Notes: a model not told the origin generated them from the sequence alone. 64,000 nucleotides of DNA from Rhizobium sp. SL42 (GCF_021729845.1 NZ_CP063397.1:1936001-2000000); one strand, 5' to 3'; positions 17,460 to 25,670 are shown, counted from the stretch's first letter. Program-made: numbers and translations.

Positions 17460-17747
17460 TCAAGCGGCTTGCCACGCGAAGGGAAGCGGCGCCTCGCGGA
17501 AGGCGAAGCGATCGAGATGGCTGGAAACCACGCCCTTCATTCGTTCGAGCACCTCGGCGTTCTCGCCCTCGATGACGACGATCAGGCCGGCCTCGTCCGA
17601 TGTCATGGTCGCCGTCGCTTCCGAGAATTTGACCACGCCCTTGTTATCCGTGAGTTCGACCTCGAGCTTGTGTGCCCAGTGCTTGCACAGCTGCTGGACA
17701 TATTTCCAGCCGTGTTGGGTGGTCACCGTTGCCGTTACTTTCGCCAT
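17460..17747 (-). CDS. DUF2218 domain protein
   Basis: A 95-residue small protein that fills a single DUF2218 domain (YVQQLCKHWAHKLEV then GVVKFSEATATMTSDEAGLIVVIEG). The function of the family is not established. From memory, DUF2218 domains are also found next to or fused to siderophore-interacting reductases. It begins 2 bp after the stop of the PadR regulator gene and is surely in one operon with it. The PadR partner has a His-rich N-terminus like the metal-sensing NfeR/YqjI group, so a link to iron or metal handling is a reasonable guess only. Confidence 0.82.
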   Translation of the reverse strand: MAKVTATVTTQHGWKYVQQLCKHWAHKLEVELTDNKGVVKFSEATATMTSDEAGLIVVIEGENAEVLERMKGVVSSHLDRFAFREAPLPFAWQAA

Positions 17748-17749
17748 GA

Positions 17750-18358
17750 TCAGAGCCTTTCGATCTTGCTGGCCGCTTCGTCGAGAATGCGGGCCACTTC
17801 CAGTTGGGTTTCGCGTGTCACGCCGTCAAGGGCGAGGCGGTCCTGCAGGGCGGCGCGCAGATTGTGCATGGCACGGCGAACCGGTGCCGCGTCCGTGCGT
17901 TCGGTGACCTTGGCAAGGGCTGTCAGGCGCGCCATCGCGGTGGCCACCTCGTCGGCGCGCTCGGCCAGATGCTGGCGACCCGCTTCGGTGATGCCGAGCA
18001 GCTTGCGCGGACCGTCGCTTGCTTGCTCGTCGGCAAGGCCCATGTCGAGCAGCAGCGTCATGGTCGGATAGACCACGCCGGGGCTTGGTGCATAGGCGCC
18101 ACCCGAGAGGGTTTCGATTTCGCGGATCAGGTCGTAGCCATGGCGCGGCTGTTCCTCGATCAGCTTCAGCAGCACGAGGCGCAGTTCGCCGCTCTCGAAC
18201 ATCCTGCGGCGTTCGCCGCCACGTCCGCGGGGTCCGCCTTCCGGCCGGCCGCCGAAGGGGCCTCCATGCCGCATACCATGACGGATGCCATCACATGCGC
18301 CGTGCATGGCGCGGGCAAACCTGTCGCGTCCTTTGTGATCATAGTTCGAATGTCTCAT
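17750..18358 (-). CDS. PadR-family regulator with His/Gly-rich N-terminal extension (YqjI/NfeR-like)
   Basis: A 202-residue protein. Residues 1-52 are rich in His, Gly and Arg (His3, 8, 19, 27 and 31; GGPFGGRPEGGPRGRGG). Residues 54-130 form the PadR winged helix (LVLLKLIEEQPRHGYDLIREIE and SPGVVYPTMTLLLDMGL). A helical C-terminal dimerisation part follows. This layout matches the nickel-responsive iron-homeostasis regulator YqjI/NfeR. The start at 18358 is chosen because the 19 extra residues from 18415 would cross the palindrome at 18391-18406. It probably represses its own operon with the DUF2218 gene. Confidence 0.85.
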   Translation of the reverse strand: MRHSNYDHKGRDRFARAMHGACDGIRHGMRHGGPFGGRPEGGPRGRGGERRRMFESGELRLVLLKLIEEQPRHGYDLIREIETLSGGAYAPSPGVVYPTMTLLLDMGLADEQASDGPRKLLGITEAGRQHLAERADEVATAMARLTALAKVTERTDAAPVRRAMHNLRAALQDRLALDGVTRETQLEVARILDEAASKIERL

Positions 18359-18390
18359 CTGGGTTTCTTTCTGATAGGTTTCAATTGCAT

Positions 18391-18406
18391 CTAAGATATA
18401 TCTTAG
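18391..18406. promoter_or_regulatory. Probable PadR operator
   Basis: CTAAGATATATCTTAG is a perfect 16-bp palindrome 32 bp upstream of the PadR start. It is flanked by a second symmetric pair, TTGCAT (18385-18390) and ATGCAA (18415-18420). The high symmetry and position point to autoregulation. Confidence 0.6.
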
Positions 18407-18567
18407 TGCGATCAATGCAAGAGCGGCTGCGATTAATTTTTAACAAGATGCAGGGCAGGGCCGTGCGGCGCTTTCGGCGGGATGGCGCTTGGCCTATCGT
18501 CGTGCAAATCAACGCGACAGCATTCGGGCGCGGCTGGTGAACGGGCAAGGCAGCAGGAGAAACAACA

Positions 18568-19041
18568 ATGACCGACAAGCGCCACGAGTATAAGGTGACC
18601 GTTACCTGGCAGGGTAATACCGGAACCGGTACGTCCGGTTACCGCGACTACGGCCGCGACCATGTGATTTCGGCGGAAGGAAAGCCCGACATCCTCGCCT
18701 CTTCGGACGTCGCCTTTCGCGGTGATGCCGCCCGCTGGAACCCCGAAGACCTGTTCCTCGCCTCGTTGTCTGCCTGTCACAAGCTCTGGTACCTGCACTT
18801 CTGCGCCGTCTCAGGCGTCATCGTCACCCACTACGAAGATCACGCCGAAGGGGTGATGGAAATCGACGCGGAAGGCACCGGCCGCTTCACCGACGTGCTG
18901 TTGAAGCCGCGCGTGACGATCAAGGCCGGCACCTATCCTGACATCGCTGCCGAACTGCATGCAGAGGCACACGAAAAATGCTTCATCGCCAATTCGGTCA
19001 ATTTCCCGGTCCGCTGTCAGGCCGAGATCATCGAGGCGTGA
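18568..19041 (+). CDS. OsmC-family peroxiredoxin-like protein
   Basis: A 157-residue cytosolic protein of the OsmC/Ohr superfamily. The N-terminal beta half precedes the helix with NPEDLFLASLSACHKLWYLHFCA, which holds the two family cysteines, about 20 residues apart. The C-terminal beta-alpha part ends with AHEKCFIANSVNFPV. Members reduce organic hydroperoxides with two cysteines. It is divergent from the PadR gene but about 210 bp away from it. The start at 18568 follows GCAGGAGAAAC, a good ribosome-binding site. Confidence 0.9.
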   Translation: MTDKRHEYKVTVTWQGNTGTGTSGYRDYGRDHVISAEGKPDILASSDVAFRGDAARWNPEDLFLASLSACHKLWYLHFCAVSGVIVTHYEDHAEGVMEIDAEGTGRFTDVLLKPRVTIKAGTYPDIAAELHAEAHEKCFIANSVNFPVRCQAEIIEA

Positions 19042-19172
19042 CGACAATGGCACCGTCGAGCGGCGGCGCGGGTGCTGCGACGCCCGTATTTCAGCGGCCG
19101 ACGCGATCCGCCACCTAGGTATCTGGCGCCTGGATCAGGAGACCGACGGCCGTGGAAGAGGCTTTTGTCGCC

Positions 19173-19625
19173 TCAGGTCGTCGTGGATTCTCGAGCCGCA
19201 AAATAGGCGCGCAATCCATCAGACAGCGCCGTGTAGCGCGCCTCGGTCGATTTCGGAGCGTCATTCCACGAATAACCCATGCAAGCGGGCCGATGGCGCT
19301 TGTCCTCCGGCTCCGAAGCGTATCGCGGCATGATATGGGCATGCAGTGCAGGTTCCGCATTGCCCCAGATCTCGTAGTTGACCCGAGCGCAATCGGTCAC
19401 CTCGATGAGCGCGTCACCGATCAGTGCCATGTCGCCGAGAAATGCGACCCGCTCCAGAGGTCCAAGAGCATTGAGGCTGGGCACAACGGGATCCGCCAGC
19501 AACAGGCAATATCCGGCAAGGGGCTGTACGTCGCCGATCACCAGCCAGCCGGAGGCAAGCCGCGAAATGACGAACGGATTTGTACCGGCCCGCGCCATCG
19601 CAACCCTTTGTTCGATCAAATTCAT
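19173..19625 (-). CDS. HIT-family protein with altered histidine triad
   Basis: A protein of about 150 residues that resembles HIT hydrolases/transferases of nucleotides (CARVNYEIWGNAEPALHAHIMPRY). The canonical triad is His-x-His-x-His. Here the first, structural His is Ala (A-L-H-A-H-I-M-P), while the nucleophilic and third His remain. The start is placed at ATG 19625, 9 bp after GGAG; ATG 19631 is an alternative, and a start at 19841 would add about 70 residues with no domain likeness. Its 3' end is convergent with the OsmC gene. Substrate unknown. Confidence 0.75.
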   Translation of the reverse strand: MNLIEQRVAMARAGTNPFVISRLASGWLVIGDVQPLAGYCLLLADPVVPSLNALGPLERVAFLGDMALIGDALIEVTDCARVNYEIWGNAEPALHAHIMPRYASEPEDKRHRPACMGYSWNDAPKSTEARYTALSDGLRAYFAARESTTT

Positions 19626-19874
19626 GGTCATGGTCTCCGAAAGGCAACCGGATCTGCCCGGTTTTTGTCCGACGATGGTGTGTTTCGCCATGCGCGACGA
19701 TCGCTGGAGCTGCTGATCCCCGTGCGCGGTGCAGCGCAGAAGGGTGCCGATCCCGTTGTGACGTCCTTGGAGCCGAACGGCCTGCCTGCCATTTGCCGCT
19801 CGGCATGGAGCCGGGCAGCCGACAAGGGAATATGGAGACACAAGACCCCGGCACGACGCCGAGGCCGCGCTTCC

Positions 19875-21377
19875 TCACTGAAACGCCGTCTCGAAGAAGC
19901 TTCTGAGCTTGCGCGAATGCAGCTTTTCCTTCGGCATCGCGCCGAGTTTCTGCAGTGCCCGGATGCCGATCTGCAGGTGCTGGCTGACCTGGGTCTTATA
20001 GAAGGCTGTCGCCATGCCCGGCAGTTTCAGTTCGCCATGCAGCGGCTTGTCGGAGACGCAGAGCAGGGTGCCGTAAGGCACGCGGAAGCGAAAGCCGTTG
20101 GCGGCGATGGTGGCCGATTCCATGTCGAGTGCAATCGCGCGCGACTGTGACAGACGCTTGACCGGTCCGCGCTGGTCGCGCAGTTCCCAATTGCGGTTGT
20201 CGATCGTGGCGACCGTTCCGGTGCGCATGATGCGTTTCAGCTCGAAGCCTTCGTAGCCGGTGACTTCCTCGACTGCATCCTCGAGCGCAAGCTGCACTTC
20301 GGCGAGCGCCGGGATCGGCACCCAGACCGGAATGTCGTCGTCGAGAACATGGTCCTCGCGCACATAGGCATGGGCAAGCACATAGTCGCCGAGCCGCTGG
20401 CTGTTCCTGAGGCCGGCGCAATGGCCGAGCATCAGCCAGGCATGCGGCCGAAGCACTGCGATGTGGTCGGTGATCGTCTTGGCGTTGGACGGGCCGACGC
20501 CGATATTGACCAGCGTGATGCCGGCATGGCCCTTCATCTTCAGGTGATAGGCCGGCATCTGGGGCAGCCGTCCGAGAGACACACCCTCGCTTGGCTCGGT
20601 ATCGCCGGGCTTGGTGATGATGTTGCCGGGCTCGACAAAGGCCGTATAGCCGTCACCGCCGTCTGCCATCAGCTTACGGGCATAAGCGCAGAACTCGTCG
20701 ACATAGAACTGGTAATTCGTGAACAGCACGAAGTTCTGGAAATGTTTGGCGCCGGTTGCCGTGTAGTGCGACAGGCGGGCCAGCGAATAGTCGATGCGCT
20801 GGGCGGTGAACGGCGCAAGCGGATGAGGCTCGCCCGGCTTCGGCTCGTATTCGCCATTGGCGATCTCGTCATCGGTGACGGCAAGGTCCGGCGTATCGAA
20901 GATATCGCGCAGCTGCATGTCGGCGAGACCGCCGGCCGAGGCCTCGACATGCGCGCCTTCGGCGAAGGCGAAATGCAGCGGGATCGGGGTCGCCGACTCG
21001 GACACGATGACCGGAACCTGATGATTGCGCATCAGATGCCCGAGTTGTTCCTTCAGGTAGTGGCGAAACAGAGTCGGGCGCGTGATCGTGGTGGTGTAGA
21101 GGCCCGGAGACGTGACATGTCCGTAGGCGAGACGGGTGTCGATATGGCCGAAGCTTGTCGTCTCGAGCGCAACCTGCGGATAAAATGACCGGTAGCGGCC
21201 CGCGATCGGTCCACCTTGCGCAAGGCCGCCAAAGGCATCAATCAGAAAGTCGGTATTGCGCTCGTAGAGCGCAGTCAGCGCATCGACCGCTTCGGTGGCA
21301 TTGTTGAACGCCTGCGGTTCATACGGCTTGGGGCTGATGAAATTGACGGGTGCGGAAATAGGGATTCGTGTGTTCAT
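19875..21377 (-). CDS. amn: AMP nucleosidase
   Basis: A 500-residue enzyme that splits AMP into adenine and ribose 5-phosphate and so lowers the AMP pool. The N-terminal roughly 170-residue AMP-nucleosidase-specific domain is followed by a phosphorylase-like domain with NIGVGPSNAKTITDHIAVLRP and the DMESATIAANGFRFRVPYGTLLCVSD motif, which binds the ribose. Length equals that of Escherichia coli Amn and its relatives. It is a single gene, start MNTRIPI at 21377. Confidence 0.94.
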   Translation of the reverse strand: MNTRIPISAPVNFISPKPYEPQAFNNATEAVDALTALYERNTDFLIDAFGGLAQGGPIAGRYRSFYPQVALETTSFGHIDTRLAYGHVTSPGLYTTTITRPTLFRHYLKEQLGHLMRNHQVPVIVSESATPIPLHFAFAEGAHVEASAGGLADMQLRDIFDTPDLAVTDDEIANGEYEPKPGEPHPLAPFTAQRIDYSLARLSHYTATGAKHFQNFVLFTNYQFYVDEFCAYARKLMADGGDGYTAFVEPGNIITKPGDTEPSEGVSLGRLPQMPAYHLKMKGHAGITLVNIGVGPSNAKTITDHIAVLRPHAWLMLGHCAGLRNSQRLGDYVLAHAYVREDHVLDDDIPVWVPIPALAEVQLALEDAVEEVTGYEGFELKRIMRTGTVATIDNRNWELRDQRGPVKRLSQSRAIALDMESATIAANGFRFRVPYGTLLCVSDKPLHGELKLPGMATAFYKTQVSQHLQIGIRALQKLGAMPKEKLHSRKLRSFFETAFQ

Positions 21378-21693
21378 GACGCATTATAGGAAAGAGTGAT
21401 TGACAAGCAAACGACGTTTTGGTGACGAATTTCAGAATTCAGCGGCAGGTCACGTCTTGCAGAAGCAGCGGTCGGCGCGATCTCGTCGGGTTTTGAGTTT
21501 TGCTGCCTGGGGCGGCGACCGTATCGCTCGCCATCGGATGCTGGCGGCGGCATGAAGCGCGTGTCGGATCAAGCCAAGATTTAGAATATAGAAATATTTA
21601 AATTTTGCGGACGCTTTCCTGCAGATGGTATGCAGCCTACAATGCAACCGTTGTTCCGTCCTGGTGGACGGGACCGTTTGGAGGGCGATTGTC
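21378..21693. other. Non-coding stretch between amn and the glycine-zipper gene
   Basis: A divergent intergenic region of 316 bp. It has an AT-rich patch at 21570-21610. No convincing coding frame, RNA gene or strong palindrome was seen; it presumably holds the promoters of the two divergent genes. Confidence 0.6.
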
Positions 21694-21984
21694 ATGGATA
21701 TCGCATCAATCCTGGCCCAGATCATCGGTGGCGCGGCCGGTGGAACGGCGGGCGGCAAAATTCTGAAGGATTCGGATCTCGGTCAGATCGGCAATCTGCT
21801 TGCCGGTGCGATCGGCGGCGTTGGCGGCGGAACGATTCTGGGGTCGCTTCTCGGAGCGGGAGGAGCCGCTGCCGGTGGCGTCGATATCGCAGCCCTTGCC
21901 GGCCAGTTTGTCGGCGGCGGCGTCGCGGGCCTGGTCGTGCAGGTGGTCGTCGGCCTGATCAAGAACAAGCTGCTGGCCAAATAG
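21694..21984 (+). CDS. Small glycine-zipper membrane protein, conserved hypothetical
   Basis: A 96-residue protein beginning MDIASILAQIIGG, with GGAGGGC 5-11 bp upstream of the start. It is made of Gly/Ala-rich hydrophobic helices with repeated small-xxx-small spacing (GGAAGGTAGG, GAIGGVGGG, GAGGAAAGG, GGGVAG) and ends in the basic tail IKNKLLAK. Such glycine zippers pack in membranes or form oligomers. Similar short proteins are, from memory, common in Rhizobiales, but no function is known. A second tiny gene lies convergent at 22048-22218. Confidence 0.7.
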   Translation: MDIASILAQIIGGAAGGTAGGKILKDSDLGQIGNLLAGAIGGVGGGTILGSLLGAGGAAAGGVDIAALAGQFVGGGVAGLVVQVVVGLIKNKLLAK

Positions 21985-22047
21985 GCGGTGACTGCAGGCC
22001 AACTGGCCGAGGCCGAGCTTCAGCCCGGGCCAGACGCAAATCCATGC

Positions 22048-22218
22048 TTAGAAGACAGCCTTGCACAGCGGGCTGCCGGGAAGGCCGCAGTTCGATATTG
22101 CGGCTGCCTGCCCGTGCCGCAAGCCGGGTCCGGTGGAGACGACCAGCTGGGCGAACAGGAAGGCGAAAACCGCCATGGTCAGTGTCAGAATGGTCATGCG
22201 GCGAGAAAGCGTGCTCAT
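22048..22218 (-). CDS. Short membrane-anchored or secreted peptide, hypothetical
   Basis: A 56-residue protein starting MSTLSRRM, with one hydrophobic helix (about residues 9-28, TILTLTMAVFAFLFAQLV) and a short outside tail with two cysteines near the end (SNCGLPGSPLCKAVF). GGAG lies 9 bp before the start. The helix could be an uncleaved anchor or a signal peptide. The two Cys could make a disulfide in the periplasm. No family recognised. Confidence 0.5.
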   Translation of the reverse strand: MSTLSRRMTILTLTMAVFAFLFAQLVVSTGPGLRHGQAAAISNCGLPGSPLCKAVF

Positions 22219-22378
22219 GTAAAAGTCTCCAGTCCCTTGTCCCTGTGACCGACTATGCTGACAACTGGCTGAACAACTTCTGAGAACCGGGTTCATCCGG
22301 CATTCAGGATGGCGCGCCGCATTCCATGCCGGCCAGGCAGGTACCTTGGAACGAGACGCGGGCTGATGCGGTGACCGT

Positions 22379-23275
22379 TTACAATTCGGCTCTCACAAAG
22401 ATCTCCGTCACCCAGTCGAGAAACACGCGCAGGCGCGCCGCGGTATGCCGGTTCTGTGGATAGACCGCCGAAAGCGGCGTGGGCGAGGGGGGATGGTCCG
22501 GCAGAACCTCGACAAGACGCCCCTCGGCGAGATCCTGGGCCAGCCGGTAGCGCGGCGCCTGCATCAGGCCGAAGCCAAGACGGCAAAGCTCCGTCATCGT
22601 GTCGGAATTGTTGACCGTTACACGCGAGCCGAGCGCGACCAGCCGGACCTGCCCGCCGTCCATGAATTCGAGCGGCATCACCTCGCCGGTGCGCGACGAG
22701 ACGAAGCCGACGCACAGATGCCGGGCCTCAAGCTCGGCGGGTGTGGCCGGAATGCCGTGGCGAGCGAGATAGGCGGGGCTGGCGCAGGTGACTTCGTTGA
22801 TCGTCGCAAGCCGGCGCGCGATCAGGCCGCTATCGGCCAGCTCCCCGGCGCGAAGGGCGCAATCGACGCCTTCCCGCACCATATCGACCAGCCGGTCACC
22901 CTGGCCGATATGCAGATCGAGACCGGGATAACGTTCGAGAAACGCCGGCAGCTTCGGCAAAAGGAAGGTTCGCGTCAGCAGCGGGTGTGCATCGATCCGC
23001 AAAAGCCCGCGCGGGCGGCTGTCGCGAAAGGCCGATTCCGCCTCCTCGATGTCTGAAAGAATGGCCAGGCAGCGCTGGTAATGCGCCTGTCCTTCCAGCG
23101 TCGGCGTCACATGCCGCGTCGTGCGCTCCAGGAGCCGGGCGCCGAGATCCGCCTCCAGCTGCTTGATCGCTTCTGTTGCCGTCGATCGGCCCAGTCCGCG
23201 ATCGGCCGCCGCCGCAGAAAAACTGCGCCGCTCCACTACGCGAACAAAGAGCTGCATGCGATCCAGACGGTCCAT
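22379..23275 (-). CDS. LysR-family transcriptional regulator
   Basis: A 298-residue regulator: N-terminal winged helix (MDRLDRMQLFVRVVERRSFSAAAADRGLGRSTATEAIKQLE region, residues 1-60) and a C-terminal periplasmic-binding-protein-like effector domain. The HTH and the RPRGLLRIDAHP linker place it near the group that regulates adjacent dehydrogenases. It is divergent from an SDR gene with 103 bp between the starts, the standard arrangement for LysR control. Two short palindromes lie in that gap: ATTATAAT (23299-23306) and ATATC-GG-GATAT (23336-23347). Confidence 0.92.
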   Translation of the reverse strand: MDRLDRMQLFVRVVERRSFSAAAADRGLGRSTATEAIKQLEADLGARLLERTTRHVTPTLEGQAHYQRCLAILSDIEEAESAFRDSRPRGLLRIDAHPLLTRTFLLPKLPAFLERYPGLDLHIGQGDRLVDMVREGVDCALRAGELADSGLIARRLATINEVTCASPAYLARHGIPATPAELEARHLCVGFVSSRTGEVMPLEFMDGGQVRLVALGSRVTVNNSDTMTELCRLGFGLMQAPRYRLAQDLAEGRLVEVLPDHPPSPTPLSAVYPQNRHTAARLRVFLDWVTEIFVRAEL

Positions 23276-23378
23276 GCCGTATTGTTCGCACTGTCAGAAT
23301 TATAATGTCAAGTTCTGCATGATTGTTTGAGTTTCATATCGGGATATCTTCTCGGCAGACAGAACAAGGAGCGTCTTC

Positions 23379-24119
23379 ATGACTGAGAACAGCAACAGAT
23401 CCGCCATCGTTACCGGCTCGTCCAAGGGCATCGGCGCGGCGATCGCCAGGCGTCTTGCCGGTGATGGCTTTGCCGTCGTGGTCAATTATGCAAGCGGCGC
23501 CGATGCCGCCGCAGCCGTTGTCGACCAGATCGAGGCGGCAGGCGGCCGTGCCGTCGCCGTGAAGGCCGATATCGCTTCCAGCGATGGCATGAAGGCACTC
23601 TTCGATACTGCCGAAGAGGTTTTCGGCGGCGTCGACGTGCTGGTCAACAATGCCGGCATCATGCAGCTTTCGCCGATCGCAGAGACGCCGGACGTGGCTT
23701 TCGAGCGCCAGGTCGCGATCAATCTCGGCGGCGTCTTTCGCGGCATGCGCGAGGGCGCAAATCGCATCCGTCCCGGCGGCCGCATCATCAGCTTTTCGAC
23801 CAGCGTCGTCGGTCTCTACCAGCCGGCCTATGGCGTCTATGCCGCGACCAAGGCGGGGGTGGAGGCCATGACCCATATCCTGGCAAAGGAACTCGGCCCG
23901 AAGGCGATCACCGTCAATGCGGTAGCACCGGGCCCGGTCGAGACCGAACTGTTCATGAAGGGCAAGTCGGACGAACTGGTCAACACGATTGCCGGCATGA
24001 ACCCGTTGAAGCGGCTCGGCCAGCCGGATGACATTGCAGGTGTCGTGTCCTTCCTTGCCGGTGCCGATGGCGGCTGGGTCAACGGCCAGGTGATCCGCGC
24101 CAATGGCGGCGTGGTCTGA
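23379..24119 (+). CDS. SDR-family oxidoreductase, probable LysR-regulated
   Basis: A 246-residue classical short-chain dehydrogenase with TGSSKGIG (residues 10-17), NNAGIM, the catalytic Ser in SFSTSV, Tyr/Lys in YAATK, and the C-terminus GGWVNGQVIRANGGVV. AAGGAGCG precedes the start. It forms a likely operon with the tautomerase gene 39 bp downstream. The substrate is unknown. The LysR/SDR/tautomerase trio suggests metabolism of a small reactive aldehyde, quinone or keto compound. Confidence 0.92.
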   Translation: MTENSNRSAIVTGSSKGIGAAIARRLAGDGFAVVVNYASGADAAAAVVDQIEAAGGRAVAVKADIASSDGMKALFDTAEEVFGGVDVLVNNAGIMQLSPIAETPDVAFERQVAINLGGVFRGMREGANRIRPGGRIISFSTSVVGLYQPAYGVYAATKAGVEAMTHILAKELGPKAITVNAVAPGPVETELFMKGKSDELVNTIAGMNPLKRLGQPDDIAGVVSFLAGADGGWVNGQVIRANGGVV

Positions 24120-24158
24120 AACATCCCGATCGCAAGCGGAGAAAACCAGGAGAACAAG

Positions 24159-24371
24159 ATGCCTTTCGTCAATATCAAGACCCCGGAAGGGGCGCTGTCC
24201 AGGAGCCAGAAGGAAGAAATCGTCCATCGGACGACCGCCATGCTGGTCGAGTATCTTTCCGAGGCGGCCCGACCGCATACGATGGTGCTGATAGAAGAAG
24301 TCAAGGATGGCGGTTACGCCCGCGCCGATATGGTCTTCACCATCCCGGACGCCTATCGCGCCGTCGACTAG
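24159..24371 (+). CDS. 4-oxalocrotonate tautomerase family protein
   Basis: A 70-residue protein with the N-terminal Pro1 after the start Met (MPFVNIKTPEG), the catalytic base of the tautomerase superfamily. The sequence then follows the short 4-OT beta-alpha-beta fold (LSRSQKEEIVHRTTAMLVEYL then TMVLIEEVKDGGYARAD). CAGGAGAAC is upstream. It follows the SDR gene with a 39-bp gap and is probably cotranscribed. The natural substrate is unknown. Confidence 0.88.
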   Translation: MPFVNIKTPEGALSRSQKEEIVHRTTAMLVEYLSEAARPHTMVLIEEVKDGGYARADMVFTIPDAYRAVD

Positions 24372-24393
24372 CGTCGTTCACGCCGCAAAAGAT

Positions 24394-24420
24394 CGGGCGG
24401 GGGATCGCTCCCGCCGCCCG
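24394..24420. terminator. Hairpin between convergent tautomerase and DUF2147 genes
   Basis: CGGGCGG (24394-24400) and CCGCCCG (24414-24420) form a 7-bp stem, with an inner GGG/CCC pairing in the loop. On the plus strand it is followed by GTTCCCCTCTTTAT, a pyrimidine-rich stretch. Confidence 0.45.
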
Positions 24421-24452
24421 GTTCCCCTCTTTATAGTAAAGGTGTCAGTCGA

Positions 24453-24788
24453 TCAGAGCCGTGACCAGGTCTGGCTCTTGCACAGCACGGCGAGAACGCA
24501 GCCCTTCATCTTCAGCGAGCTGCCGGAGACGGTGCCAGATCCCGAATAGGTCTTGTCCGTTTCCGGATCGGTGATTTCGCCGGAATAGCTGTCGCCGCTT
24601 CCCGACATCTTGCCGATCTGCTTGCCGGTGAACTTGCCGCTTTTCAGCGTGACGCAGAATGCGCCGCCACAAGGCGCGATCTCGGCCGTGGCGCCGGTTG
24701 CCGTCTTCCAATTGCCCTCGATGGGCTCGGCTGCCTGCGCGGTGATGGCCGAAAACGCCAGCGCGGCTGCAATGATGATGGTCCGCAT
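24453..24788 (-). CDS. DUF2147 family secreted protein
   Basis: A 111-residue protein with a signal peptide (MRTIIIAAALAFSAITAQA, cleaved after AQA) followed by a short beta-barrel-type DUF2147 domain (EGNWKTATGATAEIAPCGGAFCV, then SGEITDPETDKTYSGSGTV). Two cysteine pairs may form disulfides in the periplasm. The start at 24788 has the ribosome-binding site GGGAGGAG 9-16 bp upstream; a start at 24947 would break the signal peptide. The function of DUF2147 is not established. It is a single gene. Confidence 0.8.
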   Translation of the reverse strand: MRTIIIAAALAFSAITAQAAEPIEGNWKTATGATAEIAPCGGAFCVTLKSGKFTGKQIGKMSGSGDSYSGEITDPETDKTYSGSGTVSGSSLKMKGCVLAVLCKSQTWSRL

Positions 24789-25302
24789 GTTTGATGTCTC
24801 CTCCCGAGATGATGGTGCCAGCCGCTGAACCCGCGTGTTGTCCGCGGAAATCACGGGTCCATCGGTTAAGAAATATCTTACGCACACGTAAAGGTAAAAT
24901 GCAATCCGCTGCATTTGACGTCTGTGGACGAGGCGAAAAACCGGCATTTCCGGGCTTCGTAAAAACCGCCTTCGAATTTCGTGGTGAACAATCGGTTGAT
25001 TTCCAGAACTGAAATTTTCGTAAATTTCACCGCAAATTCCTTAAAATGCAGGGCATCCGATGCTTAACAAAAACCCAAGTTTACGAAGCATTTGTACTTT
25101 GTTTTCAGCAAATTAAGCATGCATTTTAAGCGACCATTGAAAGCCTTCCGGCATAGTTGGGTCATCAAACGAGCAGGGAAAAACCCGCCGATACCTGAAG
25201 GTTCGAAACGCCACGCAAGAAGATGGCAACGGTCCGGAAGGCGCTCCGAAAGGGGCAAAACAGGGACAGTTTAAACCACTAGGCTAGACAGGGACAAATC
25301 CG
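24789..25302. other. Low-GC intergenic stretch between DUF2147 and Sel1 genes
   Basis: A gap of about 510 bp that is clearly AT-richer (24850-25140) than its surroundings. Short frames at 25064-25258 and 25092-25274 show no domain or convincing start. The AGGGACAAATCCG before 25303 is the ribosome-binding site of the Sel1 gene. Nothing else supportable was seen. Confidence 0.5.
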
Positions 25303-25569
25303 ATGGCACGCTTTGAAATGCGCAATTCCGAAATGGCCACAATGGGTGGCGAAACCCGAGCCGATGTCTTCTGCGACATGGGTCTGATGTACGCAACCGG
25401 CCGCGGTTGCCCGATCGACCTGGTCTCGGCGCACAAGTGGCTGAACATCGCCGCGATCAAGGGATGCGAGCGCGCCGCCGAGCTGCGTGCCGATCTCGCC
25501 CAGACGATGAGCAAGCCCGATCTCGCCGCAGCGCTGCGCGCCGCACGCGAATGGATGACCATCCACTGA
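25303..25569 (+). CDS. Minimal Sel1-repeat protein
   Basis: An 88-residue protein with one Sel1-like repeat: ADVFCDMGLMYATGRGCPIDLVSAHKWLNIAAIKG (residues about 20-54, shown here in halves ADVFCDMGLMYATGRG and CPIDLVSAHKWLN), then a helical tail. Sel1 repeats are tetratricopeptide-like helical pairs used for protein-protein contacts. There is no signal peptide. Sel1 proteins normally have several repeats, so a single one may act as an adapter or be a relic. The gene is monocistronic, preceded by an AT-rich promoter region and followed by a structured trailer and terminator at 25671-25714. Confidence 0.72.
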   Translation: MARFEMRNSEMATMGGETRADVFCDMGLMYATGRGCPIDLVSAHKWLNIAAIKGCERAAELRADLAQTMSKPDLAAALRAAREWMTIH

Positions 25570-25670
25570 AGAAGATTACCCCGCCTGTGGCGGGGGCTGA
25601 AAAAGCACAAGAACCCTGAAGAGGGGAACGTGGCGGGGGACCTTTGGACGGGGCCAGTGCCAACACATCC

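Noticed and set aside
25064..25274. Short frames on both strands before the Sel1 gene
   Set aside because: There is no ribosome-binding site or domain, and they lie in an AT-rich non-coding stretch.
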